A DNA stretch of 64,000 bases from the NCBI GenBank assembly GCA_900105225.1, contig LT629764.1:1293501-1357500 (forward strand), given 5' to 3'. This document shows, in pieces, positions 50,538-61,542 of the stretch (positions are counted from its first letter, which is position 1; every line of letters begins with the position of its first letter). Position numbers and translations under genes: made by a program. This DNA comes from Paenibacillaceae bacterium GAS479 (GTDB lineage: Bacteria; Bacillota; Bacilli; Paenibacillales; Paenibacillaceae). The notes under the pieces were generated by a model, which saw only the letters and a program-made list of their open reading frames with translations, had not been told where the DNA came from and made no database searches.

Positions 50538-50613
50538 AATAAAGTCGAATGTGAAAATGCTTGTTGATGCCACCTGGGATTAATGGTTTAATTCAACTTA
50601 GAATAAAGTCGAA
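50538..50613. promoter_or_regulatory. Duplicated 12-mer in the dioxygenase/AraC divergent region
   Basis: AATAAAGTCGAA occurs exactly at 50538-50549 and again at 50602-50613, in the same orientation, 64 bases apart. This is the form expected for direct-repeat AraC half-sites that control both genes. Confidence 0.5.
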
Positions 50614-50631
50614 GACTAGGATGTGATTGTT

Positions 50632-51567
50632 ATGGCCAACATCTATCGAGTCGACTACAAAACGTTATCCCCTTATGTCAGATTTATTCACGAGATCGTC
50701 GTTCATCCGGGAGCTCATCTCCACGAACGGTATATTTATGATCATGAGTTCATATTTGTAGTCAGCGGATCAGGCTGGCTTAGAATCGAAACCAATAAGT
50801 ATCCCATGGAGCCGGGAGATTTGTTGTACATACGCCCGCATAAGCTGAATGAGATGTATGTATTCGAAAATGAGCCGATGCACTGTTTTGCCGTCCACTT
50901 CGATTATATGTTTCTTGGCGAATCAACCGATTTCTCCCCTTCCGTCTATTTAGGCCGGAGGCAAGGAGAGATCATTCCGGATGTGAATTGGCTAAAAGCC
51001 CGTCCGTATGCTGAATTAATGGATCTGGATATTCCCGAGCGTATGACGCCAAGCCGCATGCATTCGTTTCATGAAGCGTTCAAGGAGTTGGTCTTGCACT
51101 TTCAAGAGTCGAGAGCCGATGCTCATATTTGGCTGAAGTCCTCCTTGCTGCGACTGTTAGGGCTTGTTCATCACGAGCTGACCACTAAAGAAGGAATAAG
51201 GATTCATAATTCCCATGCCGATTTGATGCTGGAAGCTGTTCAATTTATGCAACAGAATTACACGCAAAAAATCGATTTGCCTATGTTAGCCGCAAGAGCC
51301 AATCTTTCTCCTAAATATTTTGGCTCTCTTTTCAAACAAGCGACAGGACAATCCGTATCCCAATATTTGCTCGGTCTGAGAATCGAGGAGGCAAAGCGAA
51401 TGCTTCGCTTGCATAAATTTACGATCAAAGAAATTGCCGATGGGGTAGGAATCCCCGATTTGTTCTACTTCAGCAAGTTATTCAAAAAGATGGAAGGGCT
51501 TTCGCCTAAAAAATATGCAGAGTCAATGCCGCCGCTTATTCATAGCTTCTCTCCGAATCCGGGCTAA
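50632..51567 (+). CDS. AraC-family regulator with cupin domain
   Basis: A 311-residue protein. The N-terminal cupin part has HPGAHLHERYIYDHEFIFVVSG (landmark only) and PGDLLYIRPHKLNE. The C-terminus has two helix-turn-helix motifs (LPMLAARANLSPKYFGSLFKQATG; IKEIADGVGIPDLFYFSKLFKKM). ATG 50632 is preferred over GTG 50623; AGGA lies about 10 bases upstream. It is divergent from the dioxygenase/NHL operon and likely regulates it. A strong terminator follows. Confidence 0.9.
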   Translation: MANIYRVDYKTLSPYVRFIHEIVVHPGAHLHERYIYDHEFIFVVSGSGWLRIETNKYPMEPGDLLYIRPHKLNEMYVFENEPMHCFAVHFDYMFLGESTDFSPSVYLGRRQGEIIPDVNWLKARPYAELMDLDIPERMTPSRMHSFHEAFKELVLHFQESRADAHIWLKSSLLRLLGLVHHELTTKEGIRIHNSHADLMLEAVQFMQQNYTQKIDLPMLAARANLSPKYFGSLFKQATGQSVSQYLLGLRIEEAKRMLRLHKFTIKEIADGVGIPDLFYFSKLFKKMEGLSPKKYAESMPPLIHSFSPNPG

Positions 51568-51687
51568 GCGGGTCTTTGAAACTTTGTTTTCATAGTTGTA
51601 ATCTGTTTGTAATATTACCTTCAGCTACACTTCATTTATGCCGCTTATACTTACTTTCAGACCCCCCTTATTCATATATTCTCTCTG

Positions 51688-51716
51688 GGCCCGCCTTTAA
51701 GGCGGGCCTCTTTTTA
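51688..51716 (+). terminator. Terminator after the second AraC gene
   Basis: GGCCCGCC pairs with GGCGGGCC around TTTAA and is followed by TCTTTTTAT. Confidence 0.92.
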
Positions 51717-51802
51717 TGACCGCAAATAGTAAATTACACGGCTCGCGACAGGCGCGGGCTGCTTTTGTTGTGCTCACAACGACCAAGCGATAGCTAATTG
51801 GA

Positions 51803-53722
51803 TCAACTAATCGGCTCAACGGCCGCCTTCAGCTCCACTTCAAGCTCTTGAAGGAAGGATAACTTCTGGCTCTCCGAGCTGCCAAGCTCCTCCGCCATGA
51901 TGCGGACGACCTGTTCCTTCCACTTCATCACGGCTGCCCGATTGAAAAAGAGCGCCCCAGTCCGGCGGATCAAAAAATCCGCTGGCTTGACGGCCATCTC
52001 ATGCCGAATGGCGTAAAGCAGCTCCGCATGTAACAAGCGTGGCATTTCATCGCTCCCGGCGACTGTTCGGGACCCGGCGTGACTGCGAATAGATGCGGGC
52101 GATATGCCTGCGCGCCTGTTGCGTCCGTCGGATGGTAGTAGTTGCAGAACAGCATCCGCATTACTCCCATACCGCGCGGCCAATCGCTCCGCCTCCGTTG
52201 CGCCAAGGCCAAGCTGCCGACCACGTTCCGCTGCGGCAGCGGTTGCCGCAGCGAACCCGGCTGACCCGCCGACATCGCCGCCGGAGATGGGCATCGTCCG
52301 TGTATGACAGCGGCCGAACGGACCGAGCCCCTCCGATTCCAGTTCCCCAGCGACAAGGTCCGTAACCGTCTCGGCCATCTTGCGATAGCCGGTCAGCTTA
52401 CCGCCGGCTATCGTGAATAATCCCGATTCCGAGTGGAAAATCTCATCCCGCCGAGATATTTCAGATGGGCTTTTGCCTTCTTCGTAAATTAGCGGTCTGA
52501 CACCTGCCCAACTGGACTCTACGTCAGCTTCCGTCAAGCCAATGCTTGGAAACATAACAGCTGCCGCCTGTATTACATACTCGCGGTCCTCCGCTGTCAT
52601 CCGCGGATGGGTCGCATCGCCGTGGTAGTCGGTGTCGGTCGTGCCGACATAAGTTTTGCCGTCCCGCGGGATGGCGAACATCATTCGCCCGTCCGGTGTA
52701 TCAAAATAAACCGCCTGCCGCAGCGGGAAGCGGGCCCCGTCAAAAACAAGATGGATGCCTTTGGTAAGCCGCAGAGTTTTGCCCTTGCGGGAGCCATCCA
52801 GCTCACGAATTCCATCAACCCAAGGACCGGTCGCATTCACGATGCGGCGTGCATGCAAGAGGAAGCTCCTGCCGCTGATTGTATCGACAGCCTTGATGCC
52901 GCAGAGCCGTCGCCCGCTGGCCGCACTGCCGCTGGATTCAGCTTTTCCGGCATCATGGGCATCCCTGCTTAGGGCGTTCCCTATCCGCTGACCGGCCCTC
53001 TCACTGCCGCCGAGGCTGCCCTCCTCATAAAGCAACTCTTCCGCCTTGACGTAGTTCACGGCGAGGGCGCCAAGCTCGGCTGCTTTTTTGACCACCTCGA
53101 TCGTCAGCCTGGCATCGTCTGTGCGGTACTCGACATAGTACCCGCCGCCCTTAAGCCCTTCCCGGCGCAGCAGCGGCTCCCGCTCCGCAGTGGTAGCAGC
53201 TCCCAGCATCCGCCGCCGCTCGCGCAGCTTAACGCCGGCCAAACGATCATAAAGCGCCAGACCAAGCGAGGTGGACCATCTGCCGAATGTACCTCCTTTG
53301 TAAATCGGCAGCAGCATCCATTCCGGGGTCGTCACATGCGGACCGTTCTCGTAAACTACGGCTCGCTCCCTGCCGACCTCGGCTACCATCCGCACCTCTA
53401 ACTGCTTGAGGTAGCGCAGACCGCCATGGATAAGCTTCGTTGATCGACTAGAAGTGCCACTCGCAAAATCCTGCATCTCCACAAGCGCCACGCGCATTCC
53501 TCGCGACTGGGCGTCGAGCGCAATGCCCGCACCGGTAATCCCTCCTCCGATGACGAGCAGATCCCACTGCTCCGTTTCCAATCTACCGAGCATAGCTTCT
53601 CTGTTAGCAGCGGAAAAATCCCCTTCCCCGTGCGATGCAGAGCCAGCCATACCTGCTTTTGCTTCCACATCTGCTTTTGCTTTCATACCTGCTTTTACTT
53701 CCATCCGTTCACTGCTTTCCAT
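51803..53722 (-). CDS. glpD: Aerobic glycerol-3-phosphate dehydrogenase
   Basis: A 639-residue FAD enzyme that oxidises glycerol-3-phosphate to dihydroxyacetone phosphate at the membrane and feeds electrons to menaquinone. The FAD-binding LLVIGGGITGAGIALDA, STKLIHGGLRYLKQ, FAIPRDGKTYVGTTDTDY and GGKLTGYRKMA segments are all present. It is longer than B. subtilis GlpD (about 555 residues). The excess is a 40-residue hydrophilic N-terminus with VKAGMKAKADVEAKAGMAG iterations and two Gly/Ser/Ala/Arg-rich insertions (about 235-275 and 545-580). The extension is translated, as AAGGAGGG lies 8 bases before the ATG. It is 190 bases downstream of glpK with no clear terminator between. Confidence 0.94.
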   Translation of the reverse strand: MESSERMEVKAGMKAKADVEAKAGMAGSASHGEGDFSAANREAMLGRLETEQWDLLVIGGGITGAGIALDAQSRGMRVALVEMQDFASGTSSRSTKLIHGGLRYLKQLEVRMVAEVGRERAVVYENGPHVTTPEWMLLPIYKGGTFGRWSTSLGLALYDRLAGVKLRERRRMLGAATTAEREPLLRREGLKGGGYYVEYRTDDARLTIEVVKKAAELGALAVNYVKAEELLYEEGSLGGSERAGQRIGNALSRDAHDAGKAESSGSAASGRRLCGIKAVDTISGRSFLLHARRIVNATGPWVDGIRELDGSRKGKTLRLTKGIHLVFDGARFPLRQAVYFDTPDGRMMFAIPRDGKTYVGTTDTDYHGDATHPRMTAEDREYVIQAAAVMFPSIGLTEADVESSWAGVRPLIYEEGKSPSEISRRDEIFHSESGLFTIAGGKLTGYRKMAETVTDLVAGELESEGLGPFGRCHTRTMPISGGDVGGSAGFAAATAAAAERGRQLGLGATEAERLAARYGSNADAVLQLLPSDGRNRRAGISPASIRSHAGSRTVAGSDEMPRLLHAELLYAIRHEMAVKPADFLIRRTGALFFNRAAVMKWKEQVVRIMAEELGSSESQKLSFLQELEVELKAAVEPIS

Positions 53723-53912
53723 TCCGTGACCCTCCTTACCACCTGGGCAAACGCAATAGATTCCACACCCAGTCCTGATGGTGATCGATTTTAGGATAAA
53801 AAAGCCGCAAGCTGCCGAGCTACTTGTCCTATCAAAGACAGCTCAGCGCTTATGGGGTTGATTTCTGCCGAGCGAATCAGCTTGATTTATCATTAAACGT
53901 GCCGAACCACCA

Positions 53913-55989
<2,077 letters not shown>

Positions 55990-56022
55990 GTGAGAGAGAT
56001 AGAGACAGAGATGAGGATGAAG

Positions 56023-57180
56023 ATGGAGCAACAGACAAAGAGAATTCATTTGGTAGACAGTATGAGGGGGTTCAGCCTGCTTGGCATTTTGCTGGCCAAT
56101 ATGCTGATTTTCCAGTACGGAATGTACGGAACGGATAAGTTAAATTTATTTCCCGCCGTTCCTGGCAATTCAACTTTTTATGAAGTGACAGCAATTCTGA
56201 TCGAGGGCAGCTTTATGCCGATCTTCGCTTTCCTGTTTGGCTATAGCTTGCTTAAGCTGAAAGAAAGCCTTGTAGCGCAAGGTCGCAAGCCTGGTTGGGC
56301 GCTCTCCAGAAGGTTTCTACTGCTGATTGGCTTGGGGCTTCTGCATAGCGTCTACATCTGGGAAGGAGATATTTTACTTTACTACGGAGGTACAGGGTTC
56401 CTTCTGCTGCTTTTCCTGAACCGTAAGCCCAAAACACTGCTCGTCTGGACCATCGTGCTGATGTCGCTTATGGGCCTACTTGGATTTATACCCGATAGCC
56501 CCTCCGACCCCTCATTCGTAGAAATAGATAAGGAGACACTCCATTATGTAAAGGAAACCGTTACTCTTTACCCAGAAGCAACTTACAACGAGATCATGCA
56601 TCACCGCAGCACAGAAAGCCCGATGAACAATGATCCGGCATTTCTTATTACCATGCTGCTGTTAGTGCCGCTGATTTCGCTTCCCATGTTCCTATTGGGC
56701 ATTTATGGGGCCAAGAAAAGCTGGTTCCAGAACCCCGATATTGAGTCCCCAATGTATGCAAAAGGGGCATTGATCCTTATCACGCTCGGAATCGGACTCA
56801 AATTGCTCAAATTTGTGTTTCCCGGTATGGTCCTCTCAGGGGGGCCAGTATTGTCGATCGGGTACATCATGGCTTTTGCCCTCGTTTACAGCAAGCTAAT
56901 GTCTCCGACATGGCGCAGCCGCTTTGCTGCGGTAGGTAAGCTGTCGCTGACGAACTACCTGATGCAGAGCGTCATTTGCACGACCATTTTTTATGGATAC
57001 GGATTAGGTTGGTTCGGTAAAATCGGGGTTGGCGCCGGCATCCTGCTGGCTGTTCTGATCTATTCCGCTCAGTTGTTTGCAAGCAGTTGGTACGTCTCGC
57101 ACTTCCGTATCGGACCAGTCGAAAGGCTGCTGCGCATGGGGACGTATTTCACTCTAAGCGGCAAGGCTAAGCGGAGCTAG
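56023..57180 (+). CDS. DUF418-family membrane protein (YeiB-like)
   Basis: A 385-residue protein with about ten spans. The start RIHLVDSMRGFSLLGILLANM and the C-terminal DUF418 part (GKLSLTNYLMQSVICTTIFYGYGLG; landmark only) define the family, which is related to acyltransferase-3 membrane proteins. Function is unknown; acylation of surface or antibiotic-like molecules has been guessed. Upstream starts at GTG 55990 and ATG 56011/56017 are in frame, but ATG 56023 has GAGG six bases ahead and gives the usual family N-terminus. It ends at a bidirectional terminator. Confidence 0.88.
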   Translation: MEQQTKRIHLVDSMRGFSLLGILLANMLIFQYGMYGTDKLNLFPAVPGNSTFYEVTAILIEGSFMPIFAFLFGYSLLKLKESLVAQGRKPGWALSRRFLLLIGLGLLHSVYIWEGDILLYYGGTGFLLLLFLNRKPKTLLVWTIVLMSLMGLLGFIPDSPSDPSFVEIDKETLHYVKETVTLYPEATYNEIMHHRSTESPMNNDPAFLITMLLLVPLISLPMFLLGIYGAKKSWFQNPDIESPMYAKGALILITLGIGLKLLKFVFPGMVLSGGPVLSIGYIMAFALVYSKLMSPTWRSRFAAVGKLSLTNYLMQSVICTTIFYGYGLGWFGKIGVGAGILLAVLIYSAQLFASSWYVSHFRIGPVERLLRMGTYFTLSGKAKRS

Positions 57181-57236
57181 AGCGAGAGAGGGAATTCTAA
57201 TAAGGCGGGAACACTGGACGACAGACTGTCGTTAAA

Positions 57237-57278
57237 ACAAAGGAGGAGACCTGTCATGGTCTCCTCCTTTGTTTTGCA
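57237..57278. terminator. Bidirectional terminator between DUF418 and eda genes
   Basis: ACAAAGGAGGAGACC pairs perfectly with GGTCTCCTCCTTTGT around TGTCAT. TTTTG follows on the plus strand and TTTTAAC on the minus strand. Confidence 0.9.
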
Positions 57279-57398
57279 TCTATACTTACTGAACAAAAGA
57301 AATGAGGCAGTGGAAGCAGAGGGCTCCATTGCTCTGGACAAGCCCTACTCGATTTCAAAAACGGCTCATTAGAAAACTGAATCATACCCGCTCAATAC

Positions 57399-58046
57399 TT
57401 AGCTGCTCTGTCGACCCAAACTACGCACAGCCTCCGTAAACTCGCGCGCACGCTGCTCCATGAGCTCGAATCGGCCCTCCCGGGCCCATTGCAGGTTGAC
57501 CAGCTTGCTGCCGAGACCGACAGCATCTGCTCCAGCTCGGAAATAATCACCGATATTGTCCAGATCAACCCCGCCCGTAGCCATCATCGGGATACCATTC
57601 AACGGTGCTTTCAGCTCTTGCAGATAGCGATGGCCGAGCGAAGCCATCGGGAATATTTTCACCGCTTCGGCGCCAGCTTTCCAAGCGCGTACAATTTCGG
57701 TCGGCGTCATGACGCCTGGCCAAACCGATACGCCCCTCTCTGCGCCGTATGTTATGACCGCCTCGTCTAGATTAGGAGAGATCAGGAACTGCGCCCCTGC
57801 CGCGATTGCCTCGCGAGCCCCCTTCTCATCCAGTACCGTGCCAGCTCCAACGAAGGCCAAGCCATCCAGCTGCTCCCGCCAACGCGCCAAAATCGGTAGC
57901 GCAGCGTCCGTGTTCATGGTCACTTCCATGAGGCGGATACCTCCGTCTGCCAGCGCCCTGGCAGCACGATCCGCTTCGGCTTGCCCGATGCCACGGAAAA
58001 TGGCGACGATCTTTTCCTGCTGCAGCGTGTCCAGCAATGAGCCCAT
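57399..58046 (-). CDS. eda: KDPG/KHG aldolase
   Basis: A 215-residue class I aldolase that splits 2-keto-3-deoxy-6-phosphogluconate to pyruvate and glyceraldehyde-3-phosphate. Glu41 (MEVTMNT), FVGAGTVLD, the Schiff-base Lys130 in AVKIFPM, and ATGGVDLDN are all conserved. ATG 58046 is chosen over GTG 58052, as AAGGGGGAG lies seven bases ahead. It starts two bases after the mutY stop and so is translationally coupled to a DNA-repair gene, an odd combination. It could finish the L-galactose/altronate route of the operon at 39.5-45.4 kb once KDG is phosphorylated. Confidence 0.94.
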   Translation of the reverse strand: MGSLLDTLQQEKIVAIFRGIGQAEADRAARALADGGIRLMEVTMNTDAALPILARWREQLDGLAFVGAGTVLDEKGAREAIAAGAQFLISPNLDEAVITYGAERGVSVWPGVMTPTEIVRAWKAGAEAVKIFPMASLGHRYLQELKAPLNGIPMMATGGVDLDNIGDYFRAGADAVGLGSKLVNLQWAREGRFELMEQRAREFTEAVRSLGRQSS

Positions 58047-58048
58047 AC

Positions 58049-59395
58049 TCACACTCCCCCTTCTTCCACCCCAGTTGCGTCCCAGTAGTCATATAGAATT
58101 TTGCCAAAAAGATTCGGAAACGCATAGTCCCGCATCTGATTCCGGCCAATCCAACGATACCCGTCGGGCTCATCCGCCGAATAAGGCGCGGATGACTCCG
58201 CGGCAGGATAAGGCGCGGACGAATATGGCGCGGACGAATAAAGCGCAGCCGACTCTGCGGCAATTGCGGCTGGCTGCTGCGCAACTTCTGCGTGCAGAGC
58301 GCCAGCTTGGCGTAACCTAGCTGGCCATACGGCGCGGCTTGCGCCAGTGTCCAGCTCCGCCACATACACCCTCATCATCCAGTGTAGATGGCTGAATGTA
58401 TGCTCCTCCGCCGCGTGCCAGCGGCGGGCAACAACACGCAGGCCGCTCTCCGCCTGCAGCCGCTGCAGCAGCTCAGCGGCATCCTCGGCCTGCCGCTCCA
58501 CCGGCGGCTCGGCAGCCGCCGCCAGCTTGGCCGCTCGGCCGCGCGGCTTAACCGCTGGCTCGTCCAGCTGCACATGGGGCAGCTCCCAAAGGCTGGCCAG
58601 CAGGCCGCTGTCCGGGCGCTGCCGGATCAGCACCTTTCCGGCATGCTCGCCGGTGCCTTCAATGATTGCGGCAAGCCGCGCCTGCGGCTTTGGCGGTTTT
58701 GCCTTTGCCTTGATTGGCAGCTCCGTCTCGCGTCCAGCCAGTCGTCCTGCGCAATGAATCATAACCGGGCAAGTCAAGCATCCAGGCGTGCGCGGCGTGC
58801 ATACTAGAGCTCCCAGCTCCATCAACGCCTGATTGAAATCTCCAGCCGCTCCTTCGGGAATAAGCGATGCAGCAAGCTTTTCCATACCAATTCGCGTGCT
58901 CGGCTTGGCGATGTCCTCATCTCGATTAAAATACCGCGACAAAACGCGCATAACATTGCCGTCAACAGCAGGCTCTGGCCGATTGAATGCAATGCTCATA
59001 ATGGCACCGGAAGTATAGGGGCCAACGCCCTTCAAGGCGGACACAGCCGCCTTGTCATCCGGCACCTGACCACCGTAACGCTCCATGACTTCACGAGCAC
59101 CTGCTTGTAGGTTGCGGGCACGCGAATAATAGCCAAGACCTTCCCAATGTTTCAACACATCGGGTTCAGGCGCTTCGGCAAGCGCCTGCAATGTCGGAAA
59201 GCGGTTCATGAACCGCTCATAATAAGGAATTACGGTATCCACCCGTGTCTGCTGGAGCATGATCTCTGACACCCAGACTCTGTAAGCCTCACGGTTTTGC
59301 CGCCAGGGTAGCGTTCGCTTGCTCATTCGGTACCAGGCCAGCAATTCCCGGCTGAAATAACTGGCTGCGGTGTCCACCGCGCTTGATAAATTCAT
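58049..59395 (-). CDS. mutY: A/G-specific adenine glycosylase
   Basis: A 448-residue DNA-repair enzyme that removes adenine opposite 8-oxoguanine. Glu44 in SEIMLQQTRV and Asp in AVDGNVMRV are catalytic; the helix-hairpin-helix LKGVGPYTSGAI and the 4Fe-4S cluster motif Cys-X6-Cys-X2-Cys-X5-Cys (CTPRTPGCLTCPVMIHC) are complete. The C-terminal NUDIX-like domain contains low-complexity insertions, including repeated SSAPYSSAPYPAAESSAPYS near residues 405-425. ATG 59395 has GGAAGGAG eight bases ahead. It heads a two-gene unit with eda. Confidence 0.95.
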   Translation of the reverse strand: MNLSSAVDTAASYFSRELLAWYRMSKRTLPWRQNREAYRVWVSEIMLQQTRVDTVIPYYERFMNRFPTLQALAEAPEPDVLKHWEGLGYYSRARNLQAGAREVMERYGGQVPDDKAAVSALKGVGPYTSGAIMSIAFNRPEPAVDGNVMRVLSRYFNRDEDIAKPSTRIGMEKLAASLIPEGAAGDFNQALMELGALVCTPRTPGCLTCPVMIHCAGRLAGRETELPIKAKAKPPKPQARLAAIIEGTGEHAGKVLIRQRPDSGLLASLWELPHVQLDEPAVKPRGRAAKLAAAAEPPVERQAEDAAELLQRLQAESGLRVVARRWHAAEEHTFSHLHWMMRVYVAELDTGASRAVWPARLRQAGALHAEVAQQPAAIAAESAALYSSAPYSSAPYPAAESSAPYSADEPDGYRWIGRNQMRDYAFPNLFGKILYDYWDATGVEEGGV

Positions 59396-59591
59396 TGATA
59401 TGGCTCCTTCCAAGCAGCCTTGCACTTGCAAGCCTTGCGATGTGTAGCACTATTGATTTGAACTTGTCAAAACGACGGAACTCGCTCCGCGAACAAATCC
59501 TGCTTCTGATTCTTTGTTGTGGCTATCATTCCTTGCTCTCGTTCAACTATTATTGCAGCTGCTATCCCATGTTCTAATTGCTGCATGTTCT

Positions 59592-60575
59592 CTAGCCGCC
59601 ATGAGGCGTACAAGCCATGCCGCGCATTCTGTAGGCAGCGTTACTGTGCGTCGGAAGCGCATCCTCCATCCAGCCGAATTCCTCCATCCAGCGGGTAGAT
59701 TCAATTCCAACGCTAGCCGGCTGTTGTACTCGCTGCTCCTTCTTGCTTGCCATTAGCTGGCGGTATCGGCGAGGTGCCATACCTACCTGTTGCTTGAACA
59801 AGCGGGAAAAATAAGGATTATTAAGGCCAACCGCTCGGGCCGCCTCTTGAACCGGAGTATCTCCGCTGTCCAGCAGCTCGCGAGCATGCTCAATTTTGCG
59901 CTGATTGACATATTGGATTGGTGTAAGCCCTGTCAGGCTACGGAAATAAGTGATAAAGTAATTGGGATGAAGATAGATTTGCCTGGCCAGTTCCTCTACG
60001 GTTGGATTATCCGCCAGATGCTCGTCGATATAGTTCAGCACGCCGGATAAAGCCTGCAGCTCAGGATCGTTGAACCACTCGGCATGATCCATTAGTCCGC
60101 CTTCCAGGAAAAAAGCGACCAGTTCCATGACAATTGCACGGGCTCTCAGCTCATCTGCTAGAGTGAGTTGTCCCTTCAGTTCCACCAACTGGTGGAAAAG
60201 CTGCTCTACCCGCTGCGGATTGGCTATGCAGGAGAATAGTGGAAGATTCAGCAGGCGGATAAACTCCGAAGTGCCTGCATCCAAATGGAAGCATATCCAA
60301 TAGAAACGGAAGTTTTCTTCATCAGCTACCGTACAGTTCATCGTAACCCCTTGAGGAATGAAATACAGTTCCCCAGGCTGGGCCGTATGTTTCTCTCCGT
60401 GATCCAGTTGAATCTCGCAGCGCCCCGACAAAGGCAGCATAAGGCAATGCTGCTCATGCAGCAATGGTTGTTCTGTCCGACCGCCTGGCTTAAGTTCGCT
60501 GCAAGCGGCGAGAGTGAAAGTGGCATGCAGCTGTCTCAGACGGCTTCTCATGATGACGGATTCATTTTGGTCCAT
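59592..60575 (-). CDS. AraC-family regulator
   Basis: A 327-residue protein. The N-terminal domain is a cupin-like ligand domain (ECRPGGRTEQPLLHEQHCLMLP-like spacing, then GELYFIPQGVTMNC). The helix-turn-helix pair is at about residues 190-285 (PTVEELARQIYLHPNYFITYFRS; TPVQEAARAVGLNNPYFSRLFKQ; landmarks). A C-terminal tail of 35 residues is not needed for DNA binding. It is not divergent from an obvious sugar operon; the plus-strand neighbour is a cytochrome c gene. Target genes are unknown. Confidence 0.9.
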   Translation of the reverse strand: MDQNESVIMRSRLRQLHATFTLAACSELKPGGRTEQPLLHEQHCLMLPLSGRCEIQLDHGEKHTAQPGELYFIPQGVTMNCTVADEENFRFYWICFHLDAGTSEFIRLLNLPLFSCIANPQRVEQLFHQLVELKGQLTLADELRARAIVMELVAFFLEGGLMDHAEWFNDPELQALSGVLNYIDEHLADNPTVEELARQIYLHPNYFITYFRSLTGLTPIQYVNQRKIEHARELLDSGDTPVQEAARAVGLNNPYFSRLFKQQVGMAPRRYRQLMASKKEQRVQQPASVGIESTRWMEEFGWMEDALPTHSNAAYRMRGMACTPHGG

Positions 60576-60695
60576 CCGCTCAGCTCCCTGCTGTGGTAAG
60601 ACTTGCGAGTCTATCGTCCCGCTTTCCGGTCTATTATACGAAATAATACGATAAAATTGAAATCATTCTAATTCGGCTGAAAGGAAGTTCCACGA

Positions 60696-61040
60696 ATGAA
60701 ACAAAATCAAAAACTATTAGCTCTTGCCCTGTTTCCGACGCTGCTGCTTGGTGGCTGTGGTGCATCTGAAACAAAATCGCCTGGGGGACAGACTATGCCT
60801 GAAGGCCCAGCCGAGACTATCGCTCTATACAAAGCTAGCTGTATCAGCTGCCATGGCACAGATCTCAAAGGTCGGATGAACGCCCAAACGAATATTCGAG
60901 AAGTTGGATCGCGCCTCACACCGGAAAAGATCCGACAGCAGATTGAAAACGGAGGCTCCCTCATGCCCGGCTTCAAGCACAGTCTGTCCGAACAAGAAAT
61001 TCAGGCTCTGACCGATTGGCTCTCTGACCTCAAAGGCTGA
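60696..61040 (+). CDS. Lipoprotein cytochrome c (CccB/c551-like)
   Basis: A 114-residue exported lipoprotein. The signal ends at LLGGC with Cys21 as lipid site. The heme-binding motif is CISCH (49-53), and the axial Met lies in SLMPGF. It transfers electrons to a terminal oxidase on the outer face of the membrane; B. subtilis CccB is the nearest type. AAAGGAAG precedes the ATG by 9 bases. The gene stands alone between an AraC gene and a repeat-rich region. Confidence 0.93.
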   Translation: MKQNQKLLALALFPTLLLGGCGASETKSPGGQTMPEGPAETIALYKASCISCHGTDLKGRMNAQTNIREVGSRLTPEKIRQQIENGGSLMPGFKHSLSEQEIQALTDWLSDLKG

Positions 61041-61077
61041 GCAAATTGGCATGGATGGGGCTAGGCATGAATAGTCG

Positions 61078-61212
61078 GGCTAGCATGGGTCGCTATGCAT
61101 GGGTGGCTACGCATGGGTGCTAGCCATGGGTGCTAGCCATGGGTGCTAGCCATGAGTGCTACGCATGAATAGTCGGGCTAGCATGGGTGGCTACGCATGA
61201 ATGGTCAGGCTA
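61078..61212. repeat. 13-bp tandem and related repeats after the cytochrome gene
   Basis: GTGCTAGCCATGG is repeated about three times in tandem (61117-61150), flanked by looser copies of GCATGGGTGGCTACGCATG and CATGAATAGTCGGGCTAGCA (61068-61087 and 61165-61184). No reading frame is supported. Confidence 0.85.
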
Positions 61213-61218
61213 TGGCGC

Positions 61219-61440
61219 TCTGAGTTTCGCTTGAGTATGAAATTATAGTCCTAAATCCGTAACGAAACTGAGAAGCCCTATTTTAGCAAAATCAAAGGCT
61301 TTTGAGGCGTAACGAAACTGAGAGACGTTATTGAGGGGATTCCACGCTCCTACCATCATTTTTGCTCCAAATAAGGCTTCTCAGTTTCGCTAGATCATTC
61401 AGAACCTCTTTTGAGGTAAAATAAGCTCGCTCAGTTCCGT
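61219..61440. repeat. Direct and inverted copies of an AACGAAACTGAG element
   Basis: Two direct copies (TAACGAAACTGAGA at 61260 and 61310) face two inverted copies (TCTCAGTTTCGCTA at 61379 and CTCAGTTCCGTTA at 61430); CTGAGTTTCGCTT at 61220 is a weaker fifth. The first copy and the third extend their similarity to about 30 bases (AGAAGCCCTATTTTAGCAAA vs its inverted TTTGCTCCAAATAAGGCTTC), so this stretch could fold into a long hairpin. It looks like a small dispersed repeat family. Confidence 0.8.
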
Positions 61441-61479
61441 TAGGATGTGCATGGACCGCATTTCTCCGAGCTCTCCCCC

Positions 61480-61531
61480 AAAAAAGGGTACCCGCAACCC
61501 GGTCTCAACCGGTTCGTCGGGTACCCTCTTT
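61480..61531 (-). terminator. Terminator of acpS
   Basis: On the minus strand GAGGGTACCCGACGAACCGGT pairs imperfectly with ACCGGGTTGCGGGTACCC and is followed by TTTTTT. Confidence 0.88.
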
Positions 61532-61542
61532 GTATAGCCAGG

